NCBI GenBank assembly: GCA_037179385.1
Contig: CM074179.1
Coordinates: 72,778,719 to 72,842,718, forward strand
Length of the DNA: 64,000 nt
Direction of reading: 5' to 3'
Origin: Holothuria scabra
Taxonomy: Eukaryota > Echinodermata > Holothuroidea > Aspidochirotida > Holothuriidae
The notes beneath the pieces were generated by a model that saw nothing but the letters and a program-made list of their open reading frames with translations, was not told the DNA's origin and did no database searches. This document shows, in pieces, positions 1 to 12,480 of the stretch. Positions within the stretch are counted from its first letter, which is position 1, and each line of letters opens with the position of its first letter. Made by a program: the position numbers and the translations under genes.

Positions 1-2309
1 GCCTGACAATTTCTTTACCTTTCTCTCTGCCAAGTTGTCTTTCTACTCAGCTAACCTTGAACATTTGCATAACTTCCATTTCCTTTCAAATCAGTTCAAA
101 CAAAAAGCATTTTCAAAATTTTGAAATAATTGCATTCCATTTGATCAAGCAAACCTCCAATTCTATCTTAAAGACAAAATAAAATCTCACCATGAAGCCA
201 ACAACAGCTCCCAAAGGATTGACAACAATCTCAACACTTCACTTCAGATGACACTTTGGGCATCAACGAATAAAAGCAAATTTTCAAAATTAATCTCAAT
301 TTTAAAACTCACCAACTATCTTTTTCTCCACTAATAACCACCCAGAAGTGCAACTTTCCTAATAAACATTTTGAAAAAGATATCTTAATGTAAGCGGCAA
401 AATCTTGCAACATGAGAGCTCACTTTGCAGATAATTAGCAATTTTCATATTTTTTCAACATAGTTTGAATTCCCATGAGACCTCTAATAAACTGCAGATG
501 GATATTATTCCATGAGATTTGAGAAATTTATTTGTCTGAAGAACAAAGCAATTTCTTGCAAGTATATGGTACACTTCACATAATGTATGTGAGGAATTTT
601 CAAGCACTGTCTTACACTTAGGTAGTGAATATGGCAGCGTAAAATATGTGACTTGCTACATCAGAATACAGTATATATACATGTGTGCTTTCTCAGAGAA
701 GTATCTGTGTTATAGGCCTAATTTAAAAGTTTAAGTGTATACCAATGGGCAATGCAATGTTATAACAGCTCTAAGTGCATGATTCTAATTAGACACAGCC
801 TGCGACAGCACGCACAAGGTAGTGAAGGCACAGCTGTAATAGAAACACCATGCTGGGAGTGTGTTGGTTACCAAGTTTAATATCCCAACAAAGAACATCA
901 AGTGAAGACTAAAACCAAATATGGACTTGATTTGTGAAAATCCTACTACTGTACCTCCATACTTCGGGTAAAGTTTACACGTAGATCAGCATGCTAGATT
1001 TGATTAAGAGCAAAATATTATGTTCACAGCATGTTTGGAATTAGACGAGGGATTGGGGTTGGATAGTTTCAGAGAAAGAGCATTCTACAATTATGAAAAG
1101 TTCACACGTGTACAAATTTAGGATTATAAATTTATGGAGTAATTTGCAATTCATGAATTTCATGCATGCTGTATATTTGGTAACTGTGCAAAGTCATACA
1201 TGCACAAAACCATGCTCCATAATTTGAACTGAAACTGTATAAATTATTTCTAGGTTGATTTTCTTTCCGATATATTTTTTTTGCTTTGTGTTTGTCTGTA
1301 CAGGTCCAATAGCATTGTGTGCAATTTGGCCTGTGTGCAGCTTGGTCAATTGTACTACACACATGCATGCTACACAGTATAAAACCCAGTGCTAAGTTTT
1401 TTCTTCCCCTTTCAGAGCAGCACGGTAGGTTAACAGTACATATTTCTGCCCACTTTCTATCTCATAAATAATGAAATCAAAAGAAAATGCTAAATTATAC
1501 TTCCACATGACCTGCTAAGCAGCCTTAACTTTTCAGCTCTGTGAGTCATATGTCTAAAGCCATCATTACCTACTCTACCTCAGGAGACCAAGTCTTTCCT
1601 GGAATAACAATACAAGTGGTCTCTAATCTCTGCTTATTAACATAGCAGATTGCTTTGAGTGATGGGATTTCCCCCTATATGGGGGATTTTCTGAGATAAG
1701 TAGCCTGTAATTCTGTCTGTTGGTTTGCTAGAGGGCTCTGGAGTACTAGTAATATTATCACAATTGGGATTATCTCATGGAAGAGCTGCAGGGCTTTTAT
1801 TTGTTGGATGGCAGCTGTCCAGCATACTTTCTGTACATATACTGTTCTCATTACTGACAAAAGGAAGTGTACAGGGGTACGTGCATAAAGAGTGAAGATG
1901 TTTAGATGCAGAACTCCACTGAATCAGCCATCCAAAGTATAGCCTAATCATGGAAGTACTACAGTATGTACACATGGGATGCACCAATGTTGAACTTTCA
2001 TAAGGTATTGTATGTAGGCACAGTGAATGAAGGGGGCACATATATTCCACACATACTGCTGAAGGCTATTCATAGTGGTCATACATTACACTGAATATGT
2101 ACACCTATCAATGGCAAAATAATGACCACACTACTACTGGCACAGTATTGTACAGGGTTCAGTTATTATTAACTCCATGGGTGCTAATAAGCTACAGGTA
2201 CACTACCAAGCTACAGTAGGAGCACATCTATGAAATAAACTTACTGTAGAACTTTCACGATTGCAAACAATATCTTCTTATTAACGCAAATAGATTTAGG
2301 ATAAGCGGT

Positions 2310-2680
2310 AGCTATATATCGATATGCATAATATACAATAATTCAATTTTAGCTATATTATCGATATCCATTTTTGATCATACTGTAGAAAACACTATAT
2401 TAAAGAAAATATCAATATCTACTACAAACTGTGATATACTGATTCAACTAAAATATTGATAAAATCGATATTGTTCACAAATATCAACTGACATTCTGCA
2501 GCAGTGATTCATGACTGATATCCTAGTATGCACATTCTCTGATGTTTGCATTGATACTGTTTTGTCATGTTTCAATGCAGCTTAGGCCTAGCCCAAAATT
2601 TTATGGCAAAAATATGTATGATGTGCATATTATACATATTTTGTCAGAGATATCGATCTTTTGTTTTGGCAATATCGCTA
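2310..2680. repeat. Cluster of TATCGATA-like palindromes
   Basis: ATCGAT occurs near 2319, 2362, 2464 and 2650, several times inside TATCGATA or close variants, in very AT-rich DNA. Subterminal arrays of ATCGAT are common in old hAT-type transposons, and the same octamer is the DREF site of insects. No terminal repeat or target duplication was found, so the origin is open. Confidence 0.3.
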
Positions 2681-2997
2681 AGTTAACTTGGGACCATCAA
2701 ATATCTTCTTGAAAACACTGAAAATTATCGTACCTGTGCCAATTGATTCATATTTTTTCTTTCTTTTCTTTTTTTACAAGTTGTAAAGTTCTGCAAGATT
2801 TATAAGATTCAAAGGGAAAACAAGGCTAGCCTTTCCATTTGTCAACAAAAATTAATCATATTTTTACTACATACAAGTATATCATACAAGCCTAAAACCT
2901 GCTCAAGGTACATTCCAAATGAAAACAAACTACTGGATGGCTTTTAATATGACATCACATGCTCCCTTAAAGTCAGGTTGGAGTATATTTTAAACAT

Positions 2998-3362
2998 GCA
3001 TGGAAAGAGTTGGGAAGCTGGGAGGCCTCTTTCCAGGGAAATTAGGGCATGGAAATTTCTTTTTCCTGTAAATGAAAATATACAGTGATAATTGTGAGGA
3101 ATATTACTTTCTTCCTGGGAAATAAACATTTTTCCAGTCTTAATTGTAAACTATGTAGGCCTAGAAGACCACCACTGGGGTTGAAAAACATGCAATTTCC
3201 CAAGGAAGGGAGTAAAAGTAGGCCCTATTTTCCAGGAAAGCCCCGGAGAAAAATTGTTTACTAGAAAGGGAGTGAAATTCCCTATTTTTATGTACAATAA
3301 AGGGAAATTTTCCTCCAGGAAAGGAGCCTTCCAGCTGCCCAGCTTTTTCCACCCACGGTAGA
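2998..3362. repeat. Degenerate inverted-repeat element
   Basis: The left arm (about 3001-3090, GGAAAGAGTTGGGAAGCTGG) matches the reverse complement of the right arm (about 3270-3357, GGAAAAAGCTGGGCAGCTGG), so the two arms can fold on each other. A related sequence lies at about 32660-32830 inside HIKESHI intron 2, with a shared block near GGGAAATTTCCC and TGTACA. This is an interspersed family of unknown class. Confidence 0.45.
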
Positions 3363-3830
3363 CTACACTGACTGACACGCTTGCAAGATCATGACTGTGT
3401 GCACACTGTGTATACCACAGTCACTGTGCACACCATGCAGTGCGATCAACACAAACCCCTGTGTACTTGGTATGAATGTCCTCCAACAGAGCAGATCCGT
3501 GATGCAATTGTAAAAACCATACAGTACCCATTCCCAATGCAACTTTCCCCTTTGCCAAAGTTGTTACCCTATTCATGTACAATTATGAAGTACTGGCAAA
3601 GTGTACACACTGAATCCAAACTATTAGTTTTCCATGTAAATTGATCGTCCTATCAGGAAGTAATTCAACACAGTTAAAATGCAATGGTTATTCATGTTAA
3701 TGAGTTTACCACATGTGGACACTTATTTAAATTCAATTAACGGTCAAACATTTTATAACATTATGCTACACAGGGTTCCACTAATATGCAGCCAGATCTT
3801 TGTGACTGTGCATAGTGTAAATGTGTGCAT

Positions 3831-3879
3831 GTTTGTTTGTTTGTTTGTTTGTTTGTTTGTTTGCTTGCTTGCTTGCTTG
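3831..3879 (+). repeat. TTTG/CTTG microsatellite
   Basis: About eight TTTG units are followed by four CTTG units. The second block looks like a variant of the first that has itself expanded. Confidence 0.95.
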
Positions 3880-4298
3880 GCTTTTATTTTCGTCCTTCCC
3901 CAGCTAACCAATTAACTCAAACTTTGCATTAATCAATTTGACCATACTCTTGCAAAACCTGGCCATATAGCTAGATCCCAATTTAAAAACTTTACTTAAT
4001 TAAGTGACATCTTCATTATTATTTCCTTGCACAATATCTCATTAATATATTTTCCATCTGATTTCGTGTTTCCCTTTGGACAAATAAAAACCCCAAATTG
4101 AACATTGGCTTTACCTTGCATTCATTGGTGTATAGGCATACTAGTTGGTCTAAGTTGTGCTGGGACCAGTTATTTAAGAATTTTGAGAACATTTACTTGC
4201 AAAGTGCTATTAAAAGGACTGACAAATATCTACAATTAGATACTGTTATACTGGAACACCTACAGTAAACACCAAGACAGCTAAGTGCAAACTTTATG

Positions 4299-4502
4299 CA
4301 GAGATGCCAACATTTACATCCATACTGTAATTCAAGGAGGTTTCACTCAGGAATCAGGGAGATTCTCTAGAATAACATGTAACTCAATGGGGGAAAAACT
4401 TTCTTGAATCAGGGAGATTGTTCTATTTGCTAGTTGGAATGGACAAAAATCCTTGAATTTTCAGGGAGCCTCCCTGAGAATCAGGGAGAGTTGGCACCTC
4501 TG
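4299..4502. mobile_element. Short hAT-like MITE (204 bp)
   Basis: The ends are inverted repeats: CAGAGATGCCAAC on the left and, reading in from the right, CAGAGGTGCCAAC. TTTATG flanks both sides (4293-4298 and 4503-4508) as a probable target duplication. The interior is built from repeats of TCAGGGAG. The CAG start and duplication of several bases suggest the hAT superfamily. There is no coding sequence. Confidence 0.7.
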
Positions 4503-5306
4503 TTTATGATCCATACTGTACCTTCTTTTTTATAGTTTCCCTGTTTAGTCATACTGTTACTAACTGTAGTAGACTTACATAGCTACCCAACAAGCAAATT
4601 CAGCTACTCAAGTCACAGTCCTTTCAGCATTGCATTTCCTCAGGGCTGCTGGGACCCTAAACTGCTACAATTTCAATTTATTGCATTTGTGTACAGTTTA
4701 TGTGATTCAAAACATCCAGGTCACAGATACGTACATGTATAAATCAGGGGGCATACTGTAAACTTACAGTTCATTAGTCTAGCATTCCACACTCATTAAA
4801 ATCTCATTAAGTACTTGCTGTTTTGTGTTGGCAACCACTCTTGTTCTTCACAGCAGTATCTTGAGGTCAGAACTAATTTCAAAAGGCTTTCCTTGAACAG
4901 CTTCACCAATGGAGGAAATCTAACAACCCTTTATACTTACCAGGGAATGTTATCAAAGGAAACAGTCTCAAAATCAAAAGTAAAAGGCAAATAATGTGGT
5001 TTTGTAATATGAGGGTCACCTAATTGAAACAAGAGGGCAGGCCATAATTCCTTGAGTGATTCATGAATATGAAATATCCCTCTGGAAGGAACTGTACAGT
5101 ATGTATTCTGAACATGTACACGTGTGGAACTGAACAGAGCCATGCTGGTCTCAAAATTAAGTTTTCATTGAGTGACGACATGAAATAGCCCACTTTCTCA
5201 TAGTTCTAAAACCACAAGGCCATAACTGCAAAATATATGAACTTACAGTAGTAGGTAAATCTGTAGGTTGTACATGCAGGAATGGAACTAATCGAAGGCC
5301 ACAAAG
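4503..5306. other. No recognisable feature
   Basis: AT-rich DNA between two transposons. The open frames are short and not conserved. It probably belongs to the ARHGAP39-like intron. Confidence 0.5.
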
Positions 5307-6226
5307 CAGTGTTCGCGCTAAGCTGCGCGATTGCGGGATTCCCGCAACAGAATCAATAATCCCGCAAGAAAAATATTTGTCTGCGGGAAATTCCCGCATC
5401 ATTTTTCTTGCATAAGCGATAGGGTTATAATCAAAGCACAACTTATTTACTTGTCCGTTATACGAATAAAAACTCTGAAAATCGATGCGTCACCGTTTGT
5501 ATAAATGTTTGTGTAAAACTGAGCTCTACACAGTACACCCTTACACCCATACTGCATGGACTGGGTATGCATGTACTAGCGCTACCTATAGTGTAGGGCT
5601 GTAAGCTAGCGTACGATCATGCAGCAGTGGCAGCTAGCTCTGTGCAGTGTGTGTACTGAAACTAATCGCTCTGTGTGCAAACATCGGTCGTGTTTTAGAC
5701 TGTTGTGAAGTGTGAAATGGCCTCCAAGTCAGAGTTGGATGATTTTTTAAACCGCTACAGAGTAGCGATAATAATGTAAATAGTAATACTACTAGTAAGT
5801 TAGGCCTAATACTACTTCTACAGTAGTAGTACAGTACTAGTACTGGGCCTAATGTTAAGCCTAGGTCTGCTAACAAAAGTTGTAAAACTAAGAAGAAAAA
5901 AGCTGACAAGTTTCAGTTAAATTGGCTGAAAATTTGGCCGTGGTTATGGTACGAGAAAGGAGAAATATTCTGCGCCACATGCAAAGAAGCCAGGCCAACT
6001 GATACATCTAACTTTGTTGAAATCTTGTTTACTCTTAGGCCTATCAGTTATTGGCAATGTTAAAAAATGTACTTCATTAATCTCTTTATTGGTTTATGCA
6101 GATTGCAGACTCGACTTAACATCTCAGAGCTTAAAGACTCCCCCCCCCTAAAAATGAAAATCCCCCCTAAATTTTTCAGAAGGGGGGAATTTCCCCCCCA
6201 AATTTCAAGTCCCAGCGCTAACACTG
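5307..6226 (+). mobile_element. Internally deleted hAT transposon (920 bp)
   Basis: Terminal inverted repeats CAGTGTTCGCGCT and, from the right end, CAGTGTTAGCGCT are flanked by an exact 8-bp duplication CCACAAAG (5299-5306 and 6227-6234), the hallmark of hAT insertion. The left end carries subterminal palindromes built from GCGGGA and TCCCGC (5333-5400), plausible transposase sites. The interior keeps the first part of a hAT-type protein (5717-6034), while the catalytic domain is missing. The copy is therefore non-autonomous and derived by internal deletion. Confidence 0.85.
5717..6034 (+). pseudogene. N-terminal fragment of a hAT/ZNF862-like transposase
   Basis: An ATG at 5717 opens a 20-codon frame that ends at a TAA. 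After a low-complexity GTA-rich patch, a second frame resumes and encodes a Lys-rich stretch, then F-Q-x-x-W-L-K-x-W-P-W-L-x-Y and C-A-T-C (about 5880-6034). The W-L-x-x-W-P-W-L-x-Y...C-x-x-C pattern is the start of the TTF-like zinc finger found at the N terminus of hAT-derived proteins of the ZNF862/KIAA1586 type. The frame change, early stop and loss of everything downstream make it a relic. The call rests on motif memory and was not searched. Confidence 0.6.
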
Positions 6227-8236
6227 CCACAAAGGCCATATTTTTCTTGCTGCCCTTTAAAATTTAAATCACAATCACCGCCATTTGGCCTCTGTGCCCT
6301 ACCCATGAGGTTACATTTCAGCCAGTGCAAAATCACTCGTTTGGCCTTGGTACCCTCTCAGTTCACGTGACATGTCCTTAAAACTGATGGGGAAATGGCC
6401 TTGCCCTGCTGGAACCTAAGAAGTTCCAGCCCTGTACATATATTGTTTGACTGTACCAAAGAATAATTACAGGTACCTGGTATCACATAGCACTTTGCTA
6501 GACACAAAATGGACAAATTGCAGTACAAATTAGCGAAATTGTATCCATGGTTTACAGAAGGTTATGTGAAATATAGATTTAAATGGTCCAGCTTCTAAAC
6601 AGCTGGTGTAAGTCGGGCCAACCCGAGCCATTGTTCCAGTTGTGCCTCGCTTGCAAAATTGTATGGCAGATGCTGTTCATAAAATGTAGGCCTGACCGGT
6701 ATGGGTTTCTATTATGAATTTGGGCTAGAGGAACCCCAAAACGGAAAAATTGCAATGCAAATTCACCCAATTATTCCCTGTGTAGGCTACTCCTTGAAAC
6801 ATACTGTGGTCCTGTCCAAAATACAACCATTTTTGTGTCAGGCAAAATGGTTACAAAGTAAAAAAATACTCAGCCAAACAATATGCTGTAGGTCTCAAGA
6901 GCAGGATGTACAGTATTAAAAGTTTAGTCTCTATGAAACATTTTGTGCTGTGCCACTGGCATTAATGATATTTTGTGGCAAGTCCCAATTACTGCCCATT
7001 TCTGGCTTTCCTGCATAAACCCTATAGATGATACACAATGGCACATATTTATTTAACAATACCATCATGGTCTCTTTCAAAAGTTAAAATTTAACATTTG
7101 CGGATGACCTGGATCAGGAAGTGTACTGGCTCAATGCGAACCTTATAGATGCGCCAAAAATAACTTAGTGTAAAGAACCGACTGGTGGCCGAATACCACA
7201 CCAAACCACACTTTGTCCAACTGAGTTCCCTGAAATTTGCAGCTGTATACTAAATGGGAAGTAAAATCTGAAACTGGGAAGTTAAATCTAGTCTCAACCC
7301 TAATAATGAGTCCTACTTTACCTTTCTTCAAAATGTCCAAATGACCAAAAATAAAGGTTTAATAGGTGCAAAGTAGAGTACTTGCCTCACTCAGTACACA
7401 TCGAGTCCTTCTCAACTGCCTGACACTGGCTGGTATGATTTATGTTTAGGGACAGTCCAAGTTTTCCATTATGTAGGCCTAATCAGTAGAAAATACAATT
7501 GCTTTGGTGCCACTACATATGGAAGTGGTACTACCAACTGGTACCAAGCAAGATTTTTAACACACGAAAAGATTTGGAAAACCATTAATTATACATGTGA
7601 AGTGTTTTGGTTATCTTCTGATCATCCCTACGGTCTCCCTGTTACACTAATGTAGCTAAACACAATATACAGTATTTCTATCTAAACCAAAGGTGAAAGT
7701 ACCTGCAAATGCAACTGAAAAACATGGGGCAGAAACTGGATGGTTGCAGTGTAATTCTTCATCAGAAAGTCCCAAAACAATCCCAAAATTGTGAAAGTGT
7801 ATGTTGGGAAAATAATTGCTAAAAATTATGAAAACCACAAAATTATCACCAAAGTTAAGTAGAGCTACAGTGGAACTTTTACCTAGTAACTACCATAACA
7901 TATTGGTTCATCAAGCTTTCTTCCAACTGAAATTATCGCAATGAAAATATCTTTCTCACAGTTTCATGTTTGACTTTATAGAATAAACCCCAGAGCAATC
8001 CCTAGCACCATAAAAATACAGTTGAGCTATGAATGCACTACAGCAAGTGTACCGATTTCACATGACCATGTGGCGATGTTTTAAAATGGGATAAATTTAC
8101 TGTGTGTTAAGTCCCAAATACTTCACTGTTAAATTTTCTTTAAAGAATGCTGGTGCAAATGTTTCCCAGATTGATGTTTATTTTACATCAATTGATATTA
8201 CCTTCAAGCAACTATCATGGAGAACAAGTAACTTAC
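6227..8236. other. Probable ARHGAP39-like intron, no feature seen
   Basis: Follows the splice donor of the WW exon on the minus strand. No conserved coding segment, RNA gene or clear repeat was found. Confidence 0.5.
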
Positions 8237-8341
8237 ACAGAGGCATTCAATGGCGGGTGCCAAGCCAACTCTCCTGTCCTGAGATTGCCGTACATCGGCC
8301 GTTGGCTCTTCGGTTCGATGATTTCCACCCATTCTACTTGG
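8237..8341 (-). CDS. ARHGAP39: ARHGAP39/Vilse-like RhoGAP, exon with first WW domain
   Basis: The exon is 105 nt. It follows a pyrimidine-rich acceptor ending TTTTCAG and precedes a perfect GTAAGT donor. In its open phase it encodes V-E-W-V-E-I-I-E-P, then R-P-M-Y-G-N-L, T-G-E and W-H-P-P. This is the first WW domain at the N terminus of ARHGAP39 (Drosophila Vilse/CrossGAP), a cytoplasmic GTPase-activating protein for Rac and Cdc42 that acts downstream of Robo guidance receptors and binds partners through WW domains. Both WW tryptophan positions and the Pro pair are present. The exon starts in phase 2 and leaves two bases for the next exon, which is not visible here; the second WW, MyTH4 and RhoGAP domains should lie beyond the left edge. 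The phase matches the proposed first exon at 12481-12494. Family assignment is from memory of the vertebrate protein. Confidence 0.82.
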
Positions 8342-8875
8342 CTGAAAAGGGTAAGAAACAAGAAGAAGAAAATTTAAAAAAAACACATTACAAATACAGA
8401 AACCATGGAACTCCTTCTTGGGAAGAGGTTGGTACATTTGACAATGGTCACAGAGACCACCTTCCACCTGCCACACGAGGCCCCCTCTCCCTTCCAGTAT
8501 AGTATCTCAAGAAACAAGAATGTCATAAATATTGCCCCAAAATATTATATATTGCAAAAAATTTCAAGCATGGGATTAGTCATATCCACCATATCCCACA
8601 CTTTCAGTGAACTATTTTCATCTTTCTTTGGGCAGAACATTAGACACAAAATGATGGGTACATCTGTAAGCATTCTCCCTTATGGATTTTCAATGGCCAG
8701 TACTGTACCACTGGTTCTGCACTCCCACTAAAAACTTCCTACTCACATTTGAAGATAAGGATCCTACAGGATAGGATGCTGGCTTTCAAGAAGCAGTTTG
8801 CTCTGCCCTGCATCGAATGAGAGCAGCTTGAAAAAACTGAGAACTTCTTGCAAAACTTAGCCTGCAACCAAAATT

Positions 8876-11258
8876 AGGGCTCAACCGATAATCGGATCGG
8901 ACATCGGATCGGGCCAATATTCGCCACCATCGGTAAAATATCGTATCGGCATTATTCAGCTAAGTTCACTTGCTGATGTTTACCGATATTCTGTATCCTG
9001 AAAACTTTGTAAAAATTTCAAAGGAACCTTTTACTGTACTATGTGGTCTTGCGCCACCGTATACAAGTCATTTCCTACACCTCAGCAGCAAGAAGTCAAT
9101 GGGCGTCTTTTTTCTAAAAGTCCCTTTGACTCTCTGGCGAAGAGCCAAGGGGCAAAAACCAAACATTTACTCCCAGAGGAGTTCTGCTCCCTTAAGGAGC
9201 TAAACGTCACTGGACGTAACCTCAAGTTCACTGCAGATACATAAAGACACTCTGTGAATCCTTGCTGTAGGATAAGTAAACGTTAGTAATAACAAGCCAG
9301 CAAAGTTGTTATTCCGTATGTAATATTTTACAAATTTCAGTTGCATTTTCCCTTCACTTTTGTCCCATAGTTGTTTGATGGCAGTTTCGTACATTCCTTA
9401 TGCTCAAATAAAGAACAAACCTGCAATACATAAACTGTATGATTAAATTTCTTTCATGAGTTACTCTGTTGTTGTTACAAACTTTGCTCCACCTTTTTCA
9501 TGATGGAATGATCCAATATTGGCATGGGTAAGACCTAGTGTTTGCACGTGGTATTAAAAAAAAAAGTTTCAAAAATGGTCCCGATCGCAACAGCCCTCAG
9601 GTTCGGTGATTACCCATTTTTTTCTTAAGTCCTCCCGATTCTCTGGTGAAGAGCTTTTTGGGGAAGACAAGCAATACTCCCGAAGATGAGTGAAGTAGAC
9701 CTATAGCAACGAATTGTTCATGCTCCTTTGGGTACTGTTTATGCATGAGAAATTAACAACTGTATCGGAGAGGTAGCGATCACGTTCACAAGTTCAAATC
9801 AAACCGACAGATATTAGAAATATGACAGAAAAAAACCCTTCTAAGAAAATCAATACTTCTTTACACCTTTGCCTTTTTCATATTTTAAATTTTGAACGTT
9901 TTTGGACTTTAAAAGCAATCCTGCTAACTTCACCTCGAAGCTGTTTGTGTTACTTCTTTCAAACATAAGTTAAAAATATCTACCGATCCCAGCATTTGTT
10001 TACAGTTTTCTCTAACATGTCCGAAAAATGACGTCATTCTTGTTAAATTTGCATCTAGTGCCAACACCCACGTTATTGTGGCCTCATTAGAAACATAACA
10101 CGAGGTTTATTTGCTTTGTGGTGAAGAAACAAACCAACAATCCTGGTGTCTTAAAGGTATATTTTCATCATCCCAAACAGTTCCAATATTCTCCCAACCT
10201 ACTTACTTCTAGCCCCTCCCACATTTATCTAAAACTCAGCTTTATCCAGACACAATCCTAGTTTATTGCTTCATGGCTTGTACCAGTGGCCATACAAACT
10301 TCCATAATACTGTATGTAATCAAGACACTCTAAGTGCCCATGCTGTGTAATTTAGCTATGATACATTGTTTGAATGTGATGCCAATCAAAGAGCTGTACC
10401 AATTGAGAGTTTTGATATATGCATACTGAAACTGTAGTTTAGGGTGAAGAATGACTGCCTTTAAATTATCATCAACACTTACGAAATCACTGCAGTCATA
10501 TCTTGGCACTAAACATATAGTGGAAAAGTTTCGTTTGCATAATATTGACACAATAAACCATTACATCGGCCAATTCAAGGCTTGAATTTATTGCAAAGTT
10601 TGGTTTTTATTTCGGTATACTCGAGGTAGCATCCCATATTGTGTATTTTAGTAAATCGCCGTTAGTATTACAGTTTGCAGGGTCGGGTTAAGACAGAGTT
10701 GTTACAGATTCTTGCAGAATATACGGTACGCAGTACATCTTCTATGCAATTTTCTACGTAAAAAAGAACTGACTTGCAGTGTTGGCACGCCCGTTGCTAC
10801 GGTATGAATTACTGTAGCTTGCATCCCGATTTTGAAGTTAGTGTATGTTGCAGCATACACTGATCTGAGAAGCAACACTACTGTACATCAGCATGTTTGG
10901 CCCTCGCACCGGTGAAAATTTCAACTAATTAAATAGAGTACAACAAACATTCAAACTCAAATATAATTTCAGGTGATCAGTTCATTCACAGTCTTGATTA
11001 AATTCATACTAATTTGCAAACTATTAGACATTTTAAAGATGACTTTAAATAGGAGTAAATACATGGGCAATGTACATTAAGAGGCATTGCTTATAGTAAC
11101 AACAAAGAAATCTTGACCCACTAGTAAACGGGGAAAAATTGTGGGCCTTAATGCATACGGCGGGGGGACAAAAATATCGGATCGGATATTGGCCGATGTT
11201 GGGGAAAAAACATCAGACATCGGATCAGCAGTGAAAAACCACATCGGTTAGGTCCTTA
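8876..11258. mobile_element. hAT-like non-autonomous transposon (2.38 kb)
   Basis: An exact 8-bp duplication CCAAAATT flanks the element (8868-8875 and 11259-11266). The ends are imperfect inverted repeats: AGGGCTCAACCGAT on the left and, from the right, AAGGACCTAACCGAT. Both subterminal regions are packed with ATCGG and CGATC motifs (8886-8950 and 11168-11246), as expected for transposase-binding arrays. No transposase was recognised in the interior. A TTAA-type MITE is nested at 10151-10464. The whole element sits in the presumed first intron of the ARHGAP39-like gene. Confidence 0.8.
10151..10464 (-). mobile_element. TTAA-flanked MITE, copy 1 (314 bp)
   Basis: Begins TTAAAGG and ends CCTTTAA, so TTAA is the probable duplicated target. 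Reverse-complemented, it matches the copy at 36510-36817 over its whole length with few differences and short indels. Insertion at TTAA points to the piggyBac or Kolobok superfamilies; no transposase is present. It is nested within the hAT-like element 8876-11258 and is therefore younger than it. Confidence 0.8.
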
Positions 11259-11266
11259 CCAAAATT

Positions 11267-12480
11267 AATAATTGCATAAAAGAACAGGTTCACTAGCATC
11301 AAGTGGGCAACATATTTTTGGGTTCAAACTTTTTTTGGTTATGGAGCAAACTTGTGTCATATGTTTCCGCAGGACCATGCTATTGTTTCTTTGTCTGCCC
11401 TCTTACACTTGAACGTAAAGTGCTGTCTTTGTTGCCTAGAACCTCAAGTGTTTTGTTGGTTTATGAATTTCTTGCAATCACAACAGGGTGAAAGTCTTTG
11501 GCATGTATGTTGAGATAAATTTACTTGGTAGGCTATAGAAGGATTCCGGGTCCTTCCGTTAACTTGAAGTTTAAAGTGTAACTTACACATTTCGAGTTAC
11601 AGTATATGTTTTAATTACAACATACTGGTTTCCAATAAAAGTCAAAACTTAAGCAAGAAAAATTTCTGTGGCATTGAGCTCCCACTTTAATATTCAGACA
11701 ATCATTTAAACAGTGAATCAAGTCCGCTCTCAGGTTCCTGCACTTTCTCAGTGGGGAAAAATCACACCCCACTGGGCAAGTCTTTCAAATTCTGAAATCA
11801 TAGGCTAACACTTGTCCTAAATTTAGGCTACCAGACTCTTCTAGGTCTAAGGTTAAGCTAGGCCTAGGCCTATATGATTGTGACTAGGCCTAGGCTAGTA
11901 TGTGTCCATCAATCAATAAGCGTTGAGTTCTGTGCACCTACCATACCATGCTTTTGCATGCAGTGACCGACTCAAGAAGCAAACCAACTCAAGATACAAT
12001 AGGCCTACTAGCCCAGGAATAACTTACACAGTCCCTTGCTTAACTTCCTAAGACTTAGGCTAAGTCTTAAGAGCCATCAAGGCAATAAGATGGGTTAACA
12101 ACCATCAAGGCAAAATGAATGATTTTTCGAAAAACCTACAACCTATGACACTTCTAGGCACTGAAAGCACCAAATCAACTTACCAATACATAGTTTTCCC
12201 CTTATAGTCTCCCACAGTACTCGAATGAATATCATATTCATAGCACTCCATAATACAAAAATTCGGCTAATTAACTAAGCTGGACAAAACGGTAACATTA
12301 GGCTCCAATAGCCCACACTAAAACCGTTACTTAGGCTGGTAACAACTTGTAAACAGTACTAACAACGTACTAACGTTATGCCTAACGTTACTTCCGTACT
12401 ACCGAAGCAAATCGGAAATAATACGACCAATATATAATTTCCGAGTACAGTCCCTATTAAGATACTCATGAGTTTCTTAC
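11267..12480. other. Intron DNA rich in TAGGCCTA
   Basis: No coding sequence was recognised. Three or more TAGGCCTA palindromes, two of them overlapping, lie at 11860-12010. The region is the 5' part of the proposed first intron of the ARHGAP39-like gene. Confidence 0.5.

Larger units (their letters stand above)
1..4298. other. Gene-poor DNA, probable intron of the ARHGAP39-like gene
   Basis: No coding exon could be recognised on either strand. The open frames are short and have no conserved motif. Because the WW-domain exon at 8237-8341 ends with a strong minus-strand splice donor and no following exon is visible, this stretch is best read as part of the next intron. It holds a TTTG microsatellite, an inverted-repeat element at 2998-3362 and a cluster of ATCGAT sites near 2310-2680. 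Confidence 0.5.

Noticed and set aside
3151..3378. A WW-type motif (Q-W-W) as the next ARHGAP39 exon
   Set aside because: The frame follows an inverted repeat family and lacks splice sites and the rest of a WW domain.
3679..3915. A small membrane protein with repeated C-L-F-V
   Set aside because: The hydrophobic repeat is the translation of the TTTG microsatellite.
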